A DNA stretch of 64,000 nt from Pseudorasbora parva (lineage: Eukaryota > Chordata > Actinopteri > Cypriniformes > Gobionidae). Below, piece after piece: positions 1-10,573 of this stretch. A program made the position numbers and the translations under genes. The stretch covers positions 4,419,004 through 4,483,003 of the forward strand of contig NC_090191.1 in assembly GCF_024679245.1 (NCBI RefSeq), read 5' to 3'. Numbering within the stretch: the first letter of the stretch is position 1; the number at the start of each line of letters is the position of its first letter. The notes beneath the pieces are model-generated. The model made no database searches and had not been told where the DNA came from. It saw nothing but the letters and a program-made list of their open reading frames with translations.

Positions 1-138
1 TAATAATCTTTGTCGACTTTGTATCTGTCCCTATTCAAATAAACAAACAAACAAACAAGATTTTAATTTACAGCATATTTTTGCACAACCTGTTATTTAA
101 CCTACATATGAGGATAAATATTAATTTCATCACATTTC

Positions 139-139
139 A

Positions 140-188
<49 letters not shown>

Positions 189-1522
189 ACCCTGAGCTCT
201 ACACACACATACACACACACTGATGTCTAAATCATGCCTACATATTGGGTCAATGGTGAAAACTAAGTCCTGAGCTACACACACACATACACACACACAC
301 ACACATACACACACTGATGTCTAAATCATGCCTACATATTGGGACCATGGTGAAAACTAAGTCCTGAGCTACACACACACACATACACACACTGATGTCT
401 AAATCATGCCTACATATTGGGACCATGGTGAAAACTAAGTCCTGAGCTACACACACACACACACACATACACACTGATGTCTAAATCATGCCTACATATT
501 GGGACCATGGTGAAAACTAAGTCCTGAGCTACACACACACATACACACACTGATGTCTAAATCATGCCTACATATTGGGACCATGGTGAAAACTAAGCCC
601 TGAGCTACACACACACATACACACACTGATGTCTAAATCATGCCTACATATTGGGACCATGGTGAAAACTAAGTCCTGAGCTACACACACACACACACAC
701 ACACATACACACACACTGATGTCTAAATCATGCCTACATATTGGGACCATGGTGAAAACTAAGTCCTGAGCTACACACACACACATACACACACACTGAT
801 GTCTAAATCATGCCTACATATTGGGTCAATGGTGAAAACTAAGTCCTGAGCTACACACACACATACACACACACACACATACACACACTGATGTCTAAAT
901 CATGCCTACATATTGGGACCATGGTGAAAACTAAGTCCTGAGCTACACACACACACATACACACACTGATGTCTAAATCATGCCTACATATTGGGACCAT
1001 GGTGAAAACTAAGTCCTGAGCTACACACACACACATACACACACTGATGTCTAAATCATGCCTACATATTGGGACCATGGTGAAAACTAAGTCCTGAGCT
1101 ACACACACACACATACACACACTGATGTCTAAATCATGCCTACATATTGGGACCATGGTGAAAACTAAGTCCTGAGCTACACACACACACATACACACAC
1201 TGATGTCTAAATCATGCCTACATATTGGGACCATGGTGAAAACTAAGTCCTGAGCTACACACACACACATACACACACACTGATGTCTAAATCATGCCTA
1301 CATATTGGGACCATGGTGAAAACTAAGTCCTGAGCTATACACACACACACACACATACACACTGATGTCTAAATCATGCCTACATATTGGGACCATGGTG
1401 AAATCTAAGTCCTGAGCTACACACACACACACATACACACATTGATGTCTAAATCATGCCTACTTATTGGGACCATGGTGAAATCTAAGTCCTGAGCTAC
1501 ACACACACACACACACACACAT
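139..1522. repeat. CA-rich minisatellite, about 16 copies
   Basis: A pure CA run (about 139-186) leads into about 16 copies of a unit with a fixed core of roughly 55 bases, starting TGATGTCTAAATCATGCCTA and ending near CCTGAGCTACAC, joined by a variable (CA)n stretch interrupted by one or two CATA steps. Core starts are at 221, 315, 393, 475, 551, 627, 717, 797, 889, 967, 1045, 1123, 1201, 1281, 1363 and 1443. Spacings are 76 to 94 and always even, so length differences are whole CA steps. The commonest spacing, 78, is a multiple of three, so the minus strand stays open for up to 141 codons; I regard that frame as an artefact of the repeat. Confidence 0.95.
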
Positions 1523-1525
1523 TCA

Positions 1526-2860
1526 GACACATTTGAACGACATTAACGCGTAACTCAAACTCTTCTCTAATGCTACCCATTTGTGTATTATAAAAAACAG
1601 GATAACAGGCAGATACGACTGCAGGCACAATTTATTCAGAAAGTACAAATACTCCAAGTGTTTCGAGGCCAAATGATTGATTTGTGTGAAGAAAATCCCC
1701 AAAAGCGATCAGAACGTTGAGTCCATCCGCCAAAGATTAATAATACATTTCAAATATTACCGCCCGGGAGAAATGTCAGGTCAGGTTTGACGGCTTTGGC
1801 TCTCGTATGTCTCGTGACCAATTACGTCATTACATCAGCTTTGATTGTAAAATGCCATTGGCTCTCGTGTGTCTCGTGACCAATCGCGTCATTCTAAAGA
1901 GTCCCGTCTCGTGTATCATTTGAATCAGAAATATGAACGAGTGCGTGTGTGTTCTGTTTGCAAAGGGGTGCGATCATCATTTCAACGACTAAAACATTAA
2001 AGATCAACTCTGTTCTTCATATGAAGATATCGTATGACTTCAGAAGACTTGGAATGCAACACGAGTTAATACTTTTATACTGTTTTTTGGTCCGTTTTTG
2101 CAATAAATACATGTGACTGTACATTTATTTGCCTGTTACGTGTTTTATATTGTTGAGAGTGGGTTGGTTTAGGGTAGGAGTTGAGTTAGTTGCTCCAAAA
2201 TATAAAATTAGGCTATAAATATTAATTCTGTGAGTTCAGGTTGGCGGAATCACACGCCGTAGACACACATGCGGATCGCTCAAAATGTGTACAGATAACA
2301 CGGCACTTAGCTTTAGAAAGTGGTGTGTATGTTTACGCGAAGTCATGATGTCATGTTGGACAGGAGCACATCCTCAAAATAACAAAAGCCACATGTGCAC
2401 ACAAGACAGGACAAAGTGACAAAGTCCTGTTTTTCATTCAAGAGCTCTCTCTCTGGCTGAAATGATAACACTATACTAGGACTGGAGAGAGCGCTTTAAA
2501 GCTCCTCAGATGGTTAAAAATATGGGTTTAAAATCTTCAAGCAAAACACAAAAAGGCAAACGCTTATCATGTTCATTTAGCAATCATTCTCGTTTCCAGT
2601 CTGGTTATGTATTATAGTTGATACAGATGTATACTTCTTTTGACATGTACAATAGTGACTAGTTCATTCTTCATTCAGCATTCATTAATACATTGGGTTT
2701 TTATTCTGTCTCTGGCTTCTTTACTCTGCTCAAGTCACTGGACATTATTTGGGAATTTAGACCTCTAAGTTGATTTAATACCATAAAAATAATCAACACA
2801 TTATTCAGTCTCTCAAACACGATGCGATTCCTTTCTGTGAAATTCTTTCCACGCAGACAA
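1526..2860. other. No gene seen; intergenic DNA downstream of zinc-finger gene 1
   Basis: No open frame or splice pattern supports a gene here. The stretch holds a duplicated CCAAT/CRE-like block (listed separately), AT-rich DNA, and near 2699-2704 a minus-strand AATAAA that could serve as poly(A) signal for the zinc-finger gene ending at 2959. From about 2800 the sequence resembles DNA downstream of the zinc-finger exons near 42650 and 49830, so it is part of the duplicated zinc-finger locus. Confidence 0.6.
1793..1894. promoter_or_regulatory. Duplicated CCAAT plus CRE-like block
   Basis: Two imperfect copies, about 60 bases apart, of a segment reading TGGCTCTCGT, TGTCTCGTGACCAAT and then TACGTCAT or CGCGTCAT. 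Each has a CCAAT box (NF-Y type) directly followed by a CREB/ATF-like half or near-full site. The second copy also has an inverted CCAAT (ATTGG) on its left. The arrangement resembles a proximal promoter, but no coding exon is visible close by, so the target is unknown. It may instead belong to an old transposon. Confidence 0.3.
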
Positions 2861-2874
2861 CATATAAAAACAGT

Positions 2875-2958
2875 TTCTCATACATGAATGATCATGTTGT
2901 ACTTAAGGGCTATGTCATTCCTAAAACCTTTCCCACAGTGAGCACGTGTAAACGGCTT
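2875..2958 (-). pseudogene. Relic ninth zinc finger beyond the stop of gene 1
   Basis: Directly after the TAG at 2961-2959 the same frame goes on reading KPFTRAHCGKGFRN and then a stretch ending YNMIIHV before a second stop. This is a C2H2 finger in the right register whose first Cys has become Arg and whose first zinc His has become Asn. It matches finger 10 of gene 3 ([16 protein letters not shown]), so gene 1 once had at least one more finger. The stop occupies the Glu codon of the TGEKP linker. Confidence 0.75.
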
Positions 2959-3788
2959 CTATCTAGTGTGAATTCTCATGTGCCTTTTAAGGTGTCCTTT
3001 TCGTTTGAAACAGTCTCCACATTGTTGGCAGGTGAAAGGTTTCTCTCTAGTGTGAGTTGTCATGTGTAGGTTAAGGTTTCCTTTTATTTTGAAACATTTT
3101 CCACACTGTTGGCAGATGTAAGGCTTCTCTCCAGTGTGAATTCTCATGTGCCTTTTAAGTTGTCCTTTTTGCTTGAAACTTTTTCCACACTGTTGGCAGG
3201 TGAACGGCTTCTCTCCCGTGTGAATTCTTATGTGGTCTTCAAAGTTTTGTTTTTTACTGAAACTCTTTCCACACTGAGGGCAGGTGTAAGGTTTCTCTCC
3301 AGTGTGAACTTTCATGTGCTTGTTAAGGTTTACTTTTCGTTTGAAACATTTTCCACACTGTTGGCAGGTGTAAGGCTTCTCTCCAGAGTGAATCCTCATG
3401 TGGTCTTCAAAGTTTTGTTTTGTACTAAAACTCTTTCCACATTGAGGGCATGTGTGGGGTTTCTCTCCAGAGTGAACGCTTATGTGTCGGTTAAGGTTTA
3501 CTTTATGTTTGTAACATTTTCCACACTGTTGGCAGATGTAAGGCTTCTCTCCAGTGTGAACGCTCATGTGTAAGTTAAGGCCTGCTTTACTTCTTAAACT
3601 CTTTCCACACTGTTGGCAGGTGTAATTACTTGTAGTTCCCTTATTTGGAGCCTTTTTTTGTGACAAAGTACTTTTAGCCTGTGGGCAACTAAAAGGTTTT
3701 TCCCTTGTTATGAAATAATTATTCTTAAATTGATCTTTCTCTTCCATTTCATTCAGTTCTTCACTCTCCTCTTTCAGCACCGTCAGCT
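2959..3788 (-). CDS. FINZ-type C2H2 zinc-finger protein, gene 1, exon 2 (8 fingers)
   Basis: Last coding exon of a predicted 447-residue protein (with exon 1 at 8578-8065). The exon starts at 3788 after a TTTTTGCCTTAG acceptor and joins exon 1 in phase 1, giving [20 protein letters not shown], the typical FINZ N-terminal motif. After a short basic linker come eight complete C-x2-C-x12-H-x3-H fingers (about residues 229-447) separated by TGEKP linkers, ending HTR-stop. It is predicted to be a nuclear sequence-specific DNA-binding factor; in fish this family is associated with transposon repression, which is family knowledge. Fingers 2-3 and 4-5 look like a two-finger duplication: 3 and 5 share the helix KQNFED, 2 and 4 share KVNLN. 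The array is shortened by a stop in a linker codon; the relic finger follows. The 4.3-kb intron is full of transposons. Confidence 0.85.
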
Positions 3789-4797
3789 CTAAGGCAAAAA
3801 GAGACAAATGCGCATTAACAAAAGTTTAATGACACAAAGCAACAGACAATAAAACATTTAGACAAAGTATCAAAACCAACATGCCACTAGTTTATATGCC
3901 CATGTGGGACAGAGTGTGGAGGACCCACATTTTCTTCTTCCCCCTAAGATTTAGTCAATGTCTCACGAGTTAGTATATACATTTTCTGAAGCTGATTTTG
4001 GAATTGACTGACATAATCAAACACATTTGTTTTCTTAGGGTCCTTCTCTCTTTTATAACTTTCAGTCGTCCTCTCACAGTATGGCCTAAGACTAGCTCTG
4101 AGGGTGGGACAAATGAACCAATAATCAGGAAAAACAAGATGGGTGAGGTTAAACAATGGACAGGAGAGCACATGGCACAAGGAAACATGAGATAAGCCAT
4201 GTGCTCACACAAACATGACAAACACAAGCACATGGCCAGCAGAGACAAATTACAAGCCATGTGCTCACACAAAGACAAGACAAATACAGGAGTGCCAGGA
4301 CTCGGTCACAAAACCAAGATAAACTAGACCGAAGTGACAGAACCCTGACAGATCTGTACCAAATGCCCCATTGTCAACATTAGCCTTAATGAAACCCCAA
4401 TGTGAAAAAAAGATGAAAATAAAAATATCTGGGTTAAGTTGGACAACAGTTGCCACCTTATCTTAAGTCATGTCTATAGCAGATAAACCTTCAGTTTTTA
4501 CCCTTCAGGTAGGATGATACTGAGATGGGTTTTATTCATAATTGAACAGTTATTTAAGGGAAGTACATTGCATTCATTCTCTGAGCTTTAAAAAAAACAT
4601 TTATGTTATCATCAAGTGATTTCTTTCGGTACATTCAAATAAGTAACTATATTAAAACTCAAAAAAGACAAAGAAATAATTATGGAAGCCCCAAGTAATG
4701 TGGAACAATATTTCATTGATATAAAGAAGCAAATATTTTAACATATATTTAGACATATAATAGTATAGTCATTTGTTGCACATATATGCAAGTGAGA
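3789..4797 (-). other. Proximal intron of zinc-finger gene 1, paralogous to those of genes 2 and 3
   Basis: No coding sequence. The part next to the exon aligns by eye with DNA beside the zinc-finger exons near 43380-43640 and 51565-51800, and 4141-4290 matches a repeat also seen near 43851-43945. Sequence at 4560-4740 matches 53480-53640. The three zinc-finger loci therefore share ancestry including intron DNA, and this copy keeps an empty site (about 4060) for the hAT element at 51805-53113. Confidence 0.65.
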
Positions 4798-6030
4798 ATC
4801 ATGAGACCAAAGGAACGGCCTGAAGACCTCAGAGACAGAATTGTGGCAAGGCACAGATCTGGCCAAGATTACAAAAAAAAAATCTGCTGCACTTAAGGTT
4901 CCTAAGAGCACAGTGGCCTCCATAATCCTTAAACGGAAGACGTTTGGGATGACCAGAACCCTTCTTAGAGCTGGCCGTCTGGCCAAACTGACCATGGGGG
5001 AGAAGAGCCTTGTTGAGAGAGGTAAAGATGAACCCAAAGATTACTGTGGCTGAGCTCCAGAGATGGGAGAAAGTTGTAGAAAGTCAACCATCACTGCAGC
5101 CCTCCACCAGTCGAGGCTTTATGGCAGAGTGGCCCGACGGAAGCCTTTCCTCAGTGCAAGACACATGAAAGCCTGCATGGAGTTTGCTAAAAAAAAAACA
5201 CCTGAAGGACTCCAAGATGGTGAGAAATAAGATTCTCTGGTCTGATGAGACCAAGATTGAACTTTTTGGCCTTAATTCTAAGCGGTATGTGTGGAGAAAA
5301 TCAGGCACTGCTCATCACCTGTCCAATACAGTCCCAACAGTGAAGCATGGTGGCAGCAGCATCATGCTGTGGGAGTGTTTTTCAGTTGCAGGGACAGGAC
5401 GACTGGTTGCAATCGAGGTAAAGATGAATGCGGCCAAGTACAGGGATATTCTGGACGAAAAACCTTCTCCAGAGTGCTCCAGACCTCCGACTGGGCCGAA
5501 GATCCACCTTCCAACAAGACAATGAACCTAACCCACACAGCTAAAATAATGAAGGAATGGATTCACAACAACTCTGTGACTGTTCTTGAATGGCCCAGCC
5601 AGAGCCCTGACTTAAACCCAATTGAGCATCTCTGGAGAGACCTGAAAATGGCTGTCCACCAACGTTTACCATCTAACCTGACAGAACTGGAGACGCTCTG
5701 CAAGGAGGAATGGCGGAGGATCCCCAAATCCAGATTTGAAAACCTTGTAGCATCTTTCCCAAAAAGAATCTATATTAGATGGCTATACTATATTATGGCT
5801 ATAATAGATCAAAATGGTGCTTTATTAGACAATGCTGAGCAAAGGGTCTGAATACGGACCATGTGATATTTCAGTTTTTCTTTTTTTTTAATAAATCTGC
5901 AAAAATGTCAACAATTCTGTATTTTTCTGTCAATATGGGGTGCTGTGTGTACATTAATGAGGGGAAAAAAAGAACTTAAATGATTTTAAAAATGAAAAGT
6001 GAAAAATGAATACTTTCCGTACCCACTGTA
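4798..6030 (+). mobile_element. Tc1/mariner element, 5' truncated, dead transposase
   Basis: The transposase starts recognisably as MRPKERPEDLRDRIVARHRS (about 4801) and is then broken by an A-run. Later pieces read [11 protein letters not shown] (first catalytic Asp), [13 protein letters not shown], a disrupted QQDNEP around the second Asp, and SQSPDLNPIEHLW with the final Glu of a DD34E enzyme. At least three frame breaks are visible, so no full protein can be made. The right terminal repeat is present and ends TTCCGTACCCACTGTA at 6030; no matching left repeat is visible near 4700-4800. It lies in the intron of gene 1 in the opposite orientation. Confidence 0.85.
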
Positions 6031-6969
6031 CCAAGGTTATTTTCGTAAACGAAAACTGAAACTAAGACTAAAACTATTGGTCAAAAAACATTTTCGTAAA
6101 CTGAAATAAAATTAAAAAATCTGAATAAATAAAAAACTAAAAGTAAACGAAACTAACTTCTCTTACTAAAAAACTAACTGAAATAAAATAATAATTAGCA
6201 AAAATAAATATTCGTTTTCGTTATTAATAAGCTCTCTTTAATGTGGTGGAGAATCTGACTGTGGCGGTTGAGCGAGTGTCTGTATATTGCGCAACTGCGC
6301 GTGAAGTGATCTCTGAGGAGATTCACCGCTGTCCTGTGACGGACGCGTGCAGACAGGCAATACATCGCCAGTCCTAAACGGCAGTTCACAAAGAATCAAT
6401 GCGTCCGTGGCAGTGAAATGGGAAATAACACGAGGTAATGAGATGCACGTTGAACTTCTTTTAACTTAAGCTCACTGTTTTAGAATCCCGTTTCTTACGC
6501 GACGAGAGACGCAGGCGCAGAAGTCAGCAACTATAGTAGCAAGTAACGTTACTAGCCTACTGTGCGTTTGTGATTTCATGTTTGCATAATATTGACAGGC
6601 TCAAAGGTGTTATCATAATCATTTACTACTAATAATATTATTGTCTGTGTGGAGACATTTCCCCACAAAGTAGGGAATACCAGGACACACACACGTTTGT
6701 TTCACTAGGCCTATATAAGTGAGGACATGGACTTCCAATGATTTTATATCAGGTTAATTATATTTTATATCCCCTAACCCAATCCCTATCCCTATCCCTA
6801 AATCCATCCCAAGGACGTGCAAAACAATAGATTTAAATAAAAACATGTTTTGGCCGATTTATAAGCCTTTTTAACTAGTGAGGACCAGTCAAATGTCCTC
6901 ACTAGTCAGTTATCATATTATTTTACTAGATAAGTGAGGACATTGGTCCCCTTTACAATTATATCACAA

Positions 6970-7009
<40 letters not shown>

Positions 7010-7710
7010 TTGGCTGTATTCAGATGACTTTAGCTGTGGTCTTACACTGCTAGCCTACATTGTACTACTGAAGAAATTAAAATAAGCTTTTAATTGTTTA
7101 ACAATATTTCATCTTTGTTATGAATGAGTTTGTCTGGAATTTATAATTTTTACTTTTATATTTTACATTGCATTTATTTTGTTCTTTAAGATAGATCCTC
7201 TGAGTATTAGCCTATGTCAAAAATATCAAATATAATTTTTTAATATCAAAATATAATTTATTTCATTTTTAATCTCCAGATCGTTGTTTGTATAGGTCAT
7301 AGTTTGACTCAAGCTTTTTTGCTCAAAGGTGAAGACCCGACTTTATGCATGTTTTGTAAGACCTTCCTGGGTTTAACAATAATGCTCGTTTATCAAGTTA
7401 TTTCACTTAAGGATGTTTAGTAAGATTAAACTCTAATCTGTGCAAACATTAAACTTTGCTGAAATTAAAAACCTTGATTTGGTCTCTACACTTCATTATG
7501 GTAACTCTGCTAAACTATAATTACTAAAACTAAAACTAAATAAATAAAAACTAAATAGAAATGTATTTGCAAAATAAAAACTAAACTAAAACTAGCAAAA
7601 CCATTTGTAAAACTAACTAAAACTAAACTGAAATTTGTAGCAAAATTGAAAACGATAATAAAATAAAAACTAATTCAAAAAAGCAAAACTATAATAACCT
7701 TGCACTGTAC
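6024..7710. mobile_element. Non-autonomous hAT-like element with 8-bp target duplication
   Basis: The element spans 6032-7702, starts CAAGGTTATT and ends AATAACCTTG (10-base inverted repeat), and has CACTGTAC duplicated on both sides (6024-6031 and 7703-7710). An 8-bp duplication suits the hAT superfamily; P-type elements also give 8 bp. Subterminal DNA is rich in AAAACTAAAACTAAA-type motifs, common in hAT ends. The interior has no transposase. It carries a fish repeat related to the GTGAGGACAT/GTCCTCACT family (about 6640-6960) and a (CA)n run (6971-7005). The target was the end of the Tc1 element to its left. Confidence 0.8.
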
Positions 7711-8064
7711 ATCAGAACATCATAGAGATATGGGGTTGGGTCTTTCATATCATGCTAACAAACAGCACTTGCAACATGCTAGCAGTAAATAGTTACATCC
7801 TAATAGTGATTAGCTAAGTGTTAAATCAGGCTAAGAACATGCTAAGAACTCTATAAAAAATGAATGTCCAACTTGAAAGTCGGTTCTTCTCAGGTTGAAG
7901 CCAGCACAGTTTTTGTCTGGACATGTGATGTCTGACCCGCTCCATACCAAATAAAACCACTTGACACTCGTATCGACATTCTTCAAAATATCCTTCATTT
8001 CTGAAGAGATGGACATTTTAATAAGGATCAAATGACCGAGTTCAGCTTTGAGAATGAAACCAAC

Positions 8065-8578
8065 CTGTTTGCTCCTCAGTTTCTTCATGCTTGACTCTGA
8101 ATGTTTCTTCAATCTTCACGTCTTCATGCTTGACTCTGAATGTTTCTTCAATCTTCACGTCTTCATGCTTGACTCTGAATGTTTCTTTAATCTTCACGTC
8201 TTCATGCTTGACTCTGAATGTTTCTTCAATCTTCACGTCTTCATGCTTGACTCTGAATGCTTCTTCAATCTCCACGTCTTCATGCTTGACTCTGAATGTT
8301 TCTTCAATCTTCACGTCTTCATGCTTGACTCTGAATGTTTCTTCAATCTCCACGTCTTCATGCTTGACTCTGAATGTTTCTTCAATCTTCACGTCTTCAT
8401 GCTTGACTCTGAATGTTTCTTCAATCTCCACGTCTTCATGCTTGACTCTGAATGTTTCTTCAATCTCCACGTCTTCATGCTTGACTCTGAATGTTTCTTC
8501 AATCTTCACGTCTTCATACTTGACTCTGAATGTTTCTTCAATCTTCAGGTCTTCCCTCTCCTCTTTGGTAAACACCAT
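8065..8578 (-). CDS. FINZ zinc-finger gene 1, exon 1, with 12 tandem 13-residue repeats
   Basis: Starts at ATG 8578-8576 (MVFTKEEREDLKIEETFRVK) and ends at an ACAG|GTTGGT donor at 8065/8064, leaving phase 1, which matches the acceptor at 3788. The normal FINZ first exon has one IEETFRVKHE block; here a 39-bp unit encoding V-K/E-IEETFRVKHED is repeated so that the block occurs 12 times. Units differ mainly at the second residue (Lys or Glu); one has IEEAF and one IKETF. The repeats are highly charged and helix-prone, with no zinc ligands. The FINZ region is assumed to be a protein-protein interaction segment, which is not proven. The first repeat has KYED instead of KHED. Confidence 0.85.
8091..8550 (-). 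repeat. 39-bp coding minisatellite in FINZ exon 1
   Basis: About 12 near-identical 39-bp units lie inside the exon. Because 39 is divisible by three, copy number can change without a frameshift. The opposite strand also stays open in two frames because of the periodicity; those frames are shadows. Confidence 0.9.
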
Positions 8579-8990
8579 CTTTATAATAATGTATCATGTG
8601 AATCTCAGTCACTTCACCAGTCGTGCAGCAGTCATCAAGTGTGACTAAAGCAGAGAAACATTGTGTTTTTATAGAGATTTCAGGAGGCCGTCCTTACAGG
8701 TGAAGATAAAGCAAACAAAGCATGTAAAGGATGTGAGCAGTTATAGGACCAGCTCTAATCCAATCAGCACAACTATAGCCCTGATTATCATCATAGACAT
8801 CAGGAAGAGTCACACCTTCATTCACACTTAACTCAGATATTGATTAGCATCAACAATCACAGTAATTAAAGTCATGATGAGGCAGAATCAGCAACAGCCA
8901 TTAAAGACAAAAGGTGAAACGACACACCATGAGTTTACATTTGTATTCACACACACCTGAAACAAGAAATTCATTTTAAACATTTGTCCT
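8579..8990 (-). promoter_or_regulatory. Promoter and 5' leader of FINZ gene 1
   Basis: This segment is nearly the reverse complement of 37231-37647, upstream of the other FINZ exon 1. Such conservation of non-coding DNA supports a shared promoter. A TATAAA lies at 8673-8668 on the minus strand (context CTCTATAAAAACACAATG), about 90 bases before the ATG; transcription should begin about 30 bases after it. The E-box CACGTG present upstream of the other two FINZ exons is CACATG here. Confidence 0.55.
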
Positions 8991-10350
8991 TCTGATGGCT
9001 TTCTAAGGTGAAATCATTTTACCAAACTAGTTTAAAAGTTTGTCTTGTTACTGTAAAAATTAGATAAAAAAATATTTTGTCAGCCAAAGATGGTAAAAAC
9101 ATGAGTGAGAATTTATTTTTTTAGTCTAAAACACTACAGTATCTGTTATTTTTCTCGAAATGTTGTGACTTTTCCTCAGCGTCCTGAAAATGCATGTTTC
9201 AACAAGCTGAAGTGTTGTGAAGTGTACATATGGAAAGTGTATAAGATCTGGTTGTTCTTGGGTCAATTTGAACTATAGACAGCTATTCAAAAGCAACTGT
9301 ACAGACCCCAAATACAAAACACTTCTTTGGTGTATGTCAGAGCTCTTTAACTCTAGTCATGAAGTGAAATTGTCTTGCATCGTTTAACATTTTAATTTCT
9401 ACGTTTGTGAAAATAAAAAAAGTTGTTTTACCAGTAAACTGTGTGTCACACCTCCACTGATGACCATGTAAGCACTCTTCAATTTCCATATATGGTTTGA
9501 GTAATCTGAACCATATATTTACATCATTTTCATAATATTTATGGAGTAGATATGTTATTCAGAAGTAGTTTGAGAAGTAATGTTAAAATATGATTTTAAT
9601 TCAATCTCTAAAACCCATAGAATCAGGGCGCATATTGTAGTTTGACACGGCATCACAAATGGAGAGTCTATCGCTATTTATCCATTGGTCTGTCATTTCT
9701 TTTGTAAATCAGTCACCAAATATGAAAACTAGAATCTGAAAGCTGTGAAATAATATTTTTGTCAAGATTACTTTAGAAAAAAGATTAAGATCTTATAGTT
9801 TTTAATCTATAATTGTAAACTCCCCACATGTGTAGGTCTTTAAAACATTTTTTTTTACAAGAAATTAAAATTGGAAATGAATTAAAAGTAAATTATCTGT
9901 ACTTGCTTCTATTCTTTTTGCATAGTGTGATTTTTGCAGAATTTTATTCAATCCAATTAGGGTCAATTGACATGAGGGTTTAGTGCAAAAACCTAACACA
10001 ACACAAAAACAGAAATGAAAATTATATCAAAGCAATTAGTTGACACAGAATTAGTTCAGTTCATTCAAGGGTAAATTTAGGAATCAATGTTATACTGTAA
10101 TGTGAACATGAAACATGTAACAAACCGCAGTAAATATATATTCTAAGCAGCAGAGCATGTCAATCTTGTTTTGTAAAGAATTTTTACACACAAATAAAAA
10201 TTGTATAATGATGCCTGATGTTAGACATGAATTAAGTGTTTTGTTAGTTTGAGTGCATTTTAAATATAAAGTTAATTGCTGTGAAGTAAAAAACAAAACA
10301 AAAAAATCTGTTTTAAACCTTCTTGACAAATGTATAAATAGTACGAGTAT
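8991..10350. other. No gene seen; AT-rich spacer
   Basis: Only short chance frames, homopolymer runs and AT-rich DNA are visible. Nothing resembles an exon pair, a known repeat end or an RNA gene. Confidence 0.5.
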
Positions 10351-10546
10351 ATATGTATACGCGAAAACTCATATTGGCGTGTCTATGCCCCGCTGTTTTT
10401 GGCATGCATATGATACGCACTTTATGGCGTATTATACAAACGAACCCCCCACCCCACTACCCTAAACCTACCCAAGAGGGTGTCATATATACGCCATAAA
10501 GTGCGTATCATATGCACGCCAAAATGAGTTTTGGCGTATACATTCC
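10350..10546. mobile_element. Fold-back (palindromic) element
   Basis: The left arm reads GTATACGCGAAAACTCATAT..., then CATATGATACGCACTTTATG; the right arm carries the reverse complement: CATAAAGTGCGTATCATATG ... ATGAGTTTTGGCGTATAC. The left arm has about 25 extra bases. The spacer is short and pyrimidine-rich with CCCTAAACCTACCC. It is probably a MITE; family not assigned. Confidence 0.65.
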
Positions 10547-10573
10547 ATGACATTGCACACTCGTACTAGACTC

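Noticed and set aside
102..1276. Minus-strand open frames of 70-141 codons in the first minisatellite
   Set aside because: They are produced by the 78-bp period (26 codons) and the CA repeat; composition is Cys-Val runs and there is no gene context.
139..1522. CRISPR-like regular spacing of repeats (also 8091-8550 and 36907-37188)
   Set aside because: Eukaryotic context, no unique spacers, no cas genes; these are tandem satellites and a coding repeat.
3109..3573. Plus-strand frames opposite the zinc-finger exons (also 50363-51205)
   Set aside because: Antisense shadows caused by the 84-bp zinc-finger repeat; no motif or splice support.
8048..8648. Two long plus-strand frames opposite FINZ exon 1 (185-198 codons)
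   Set aside because: The 39-bp repeat keeps all frames open. The minus frame has the known FINZ motif, a start and a splice donor; the plus frames do not.
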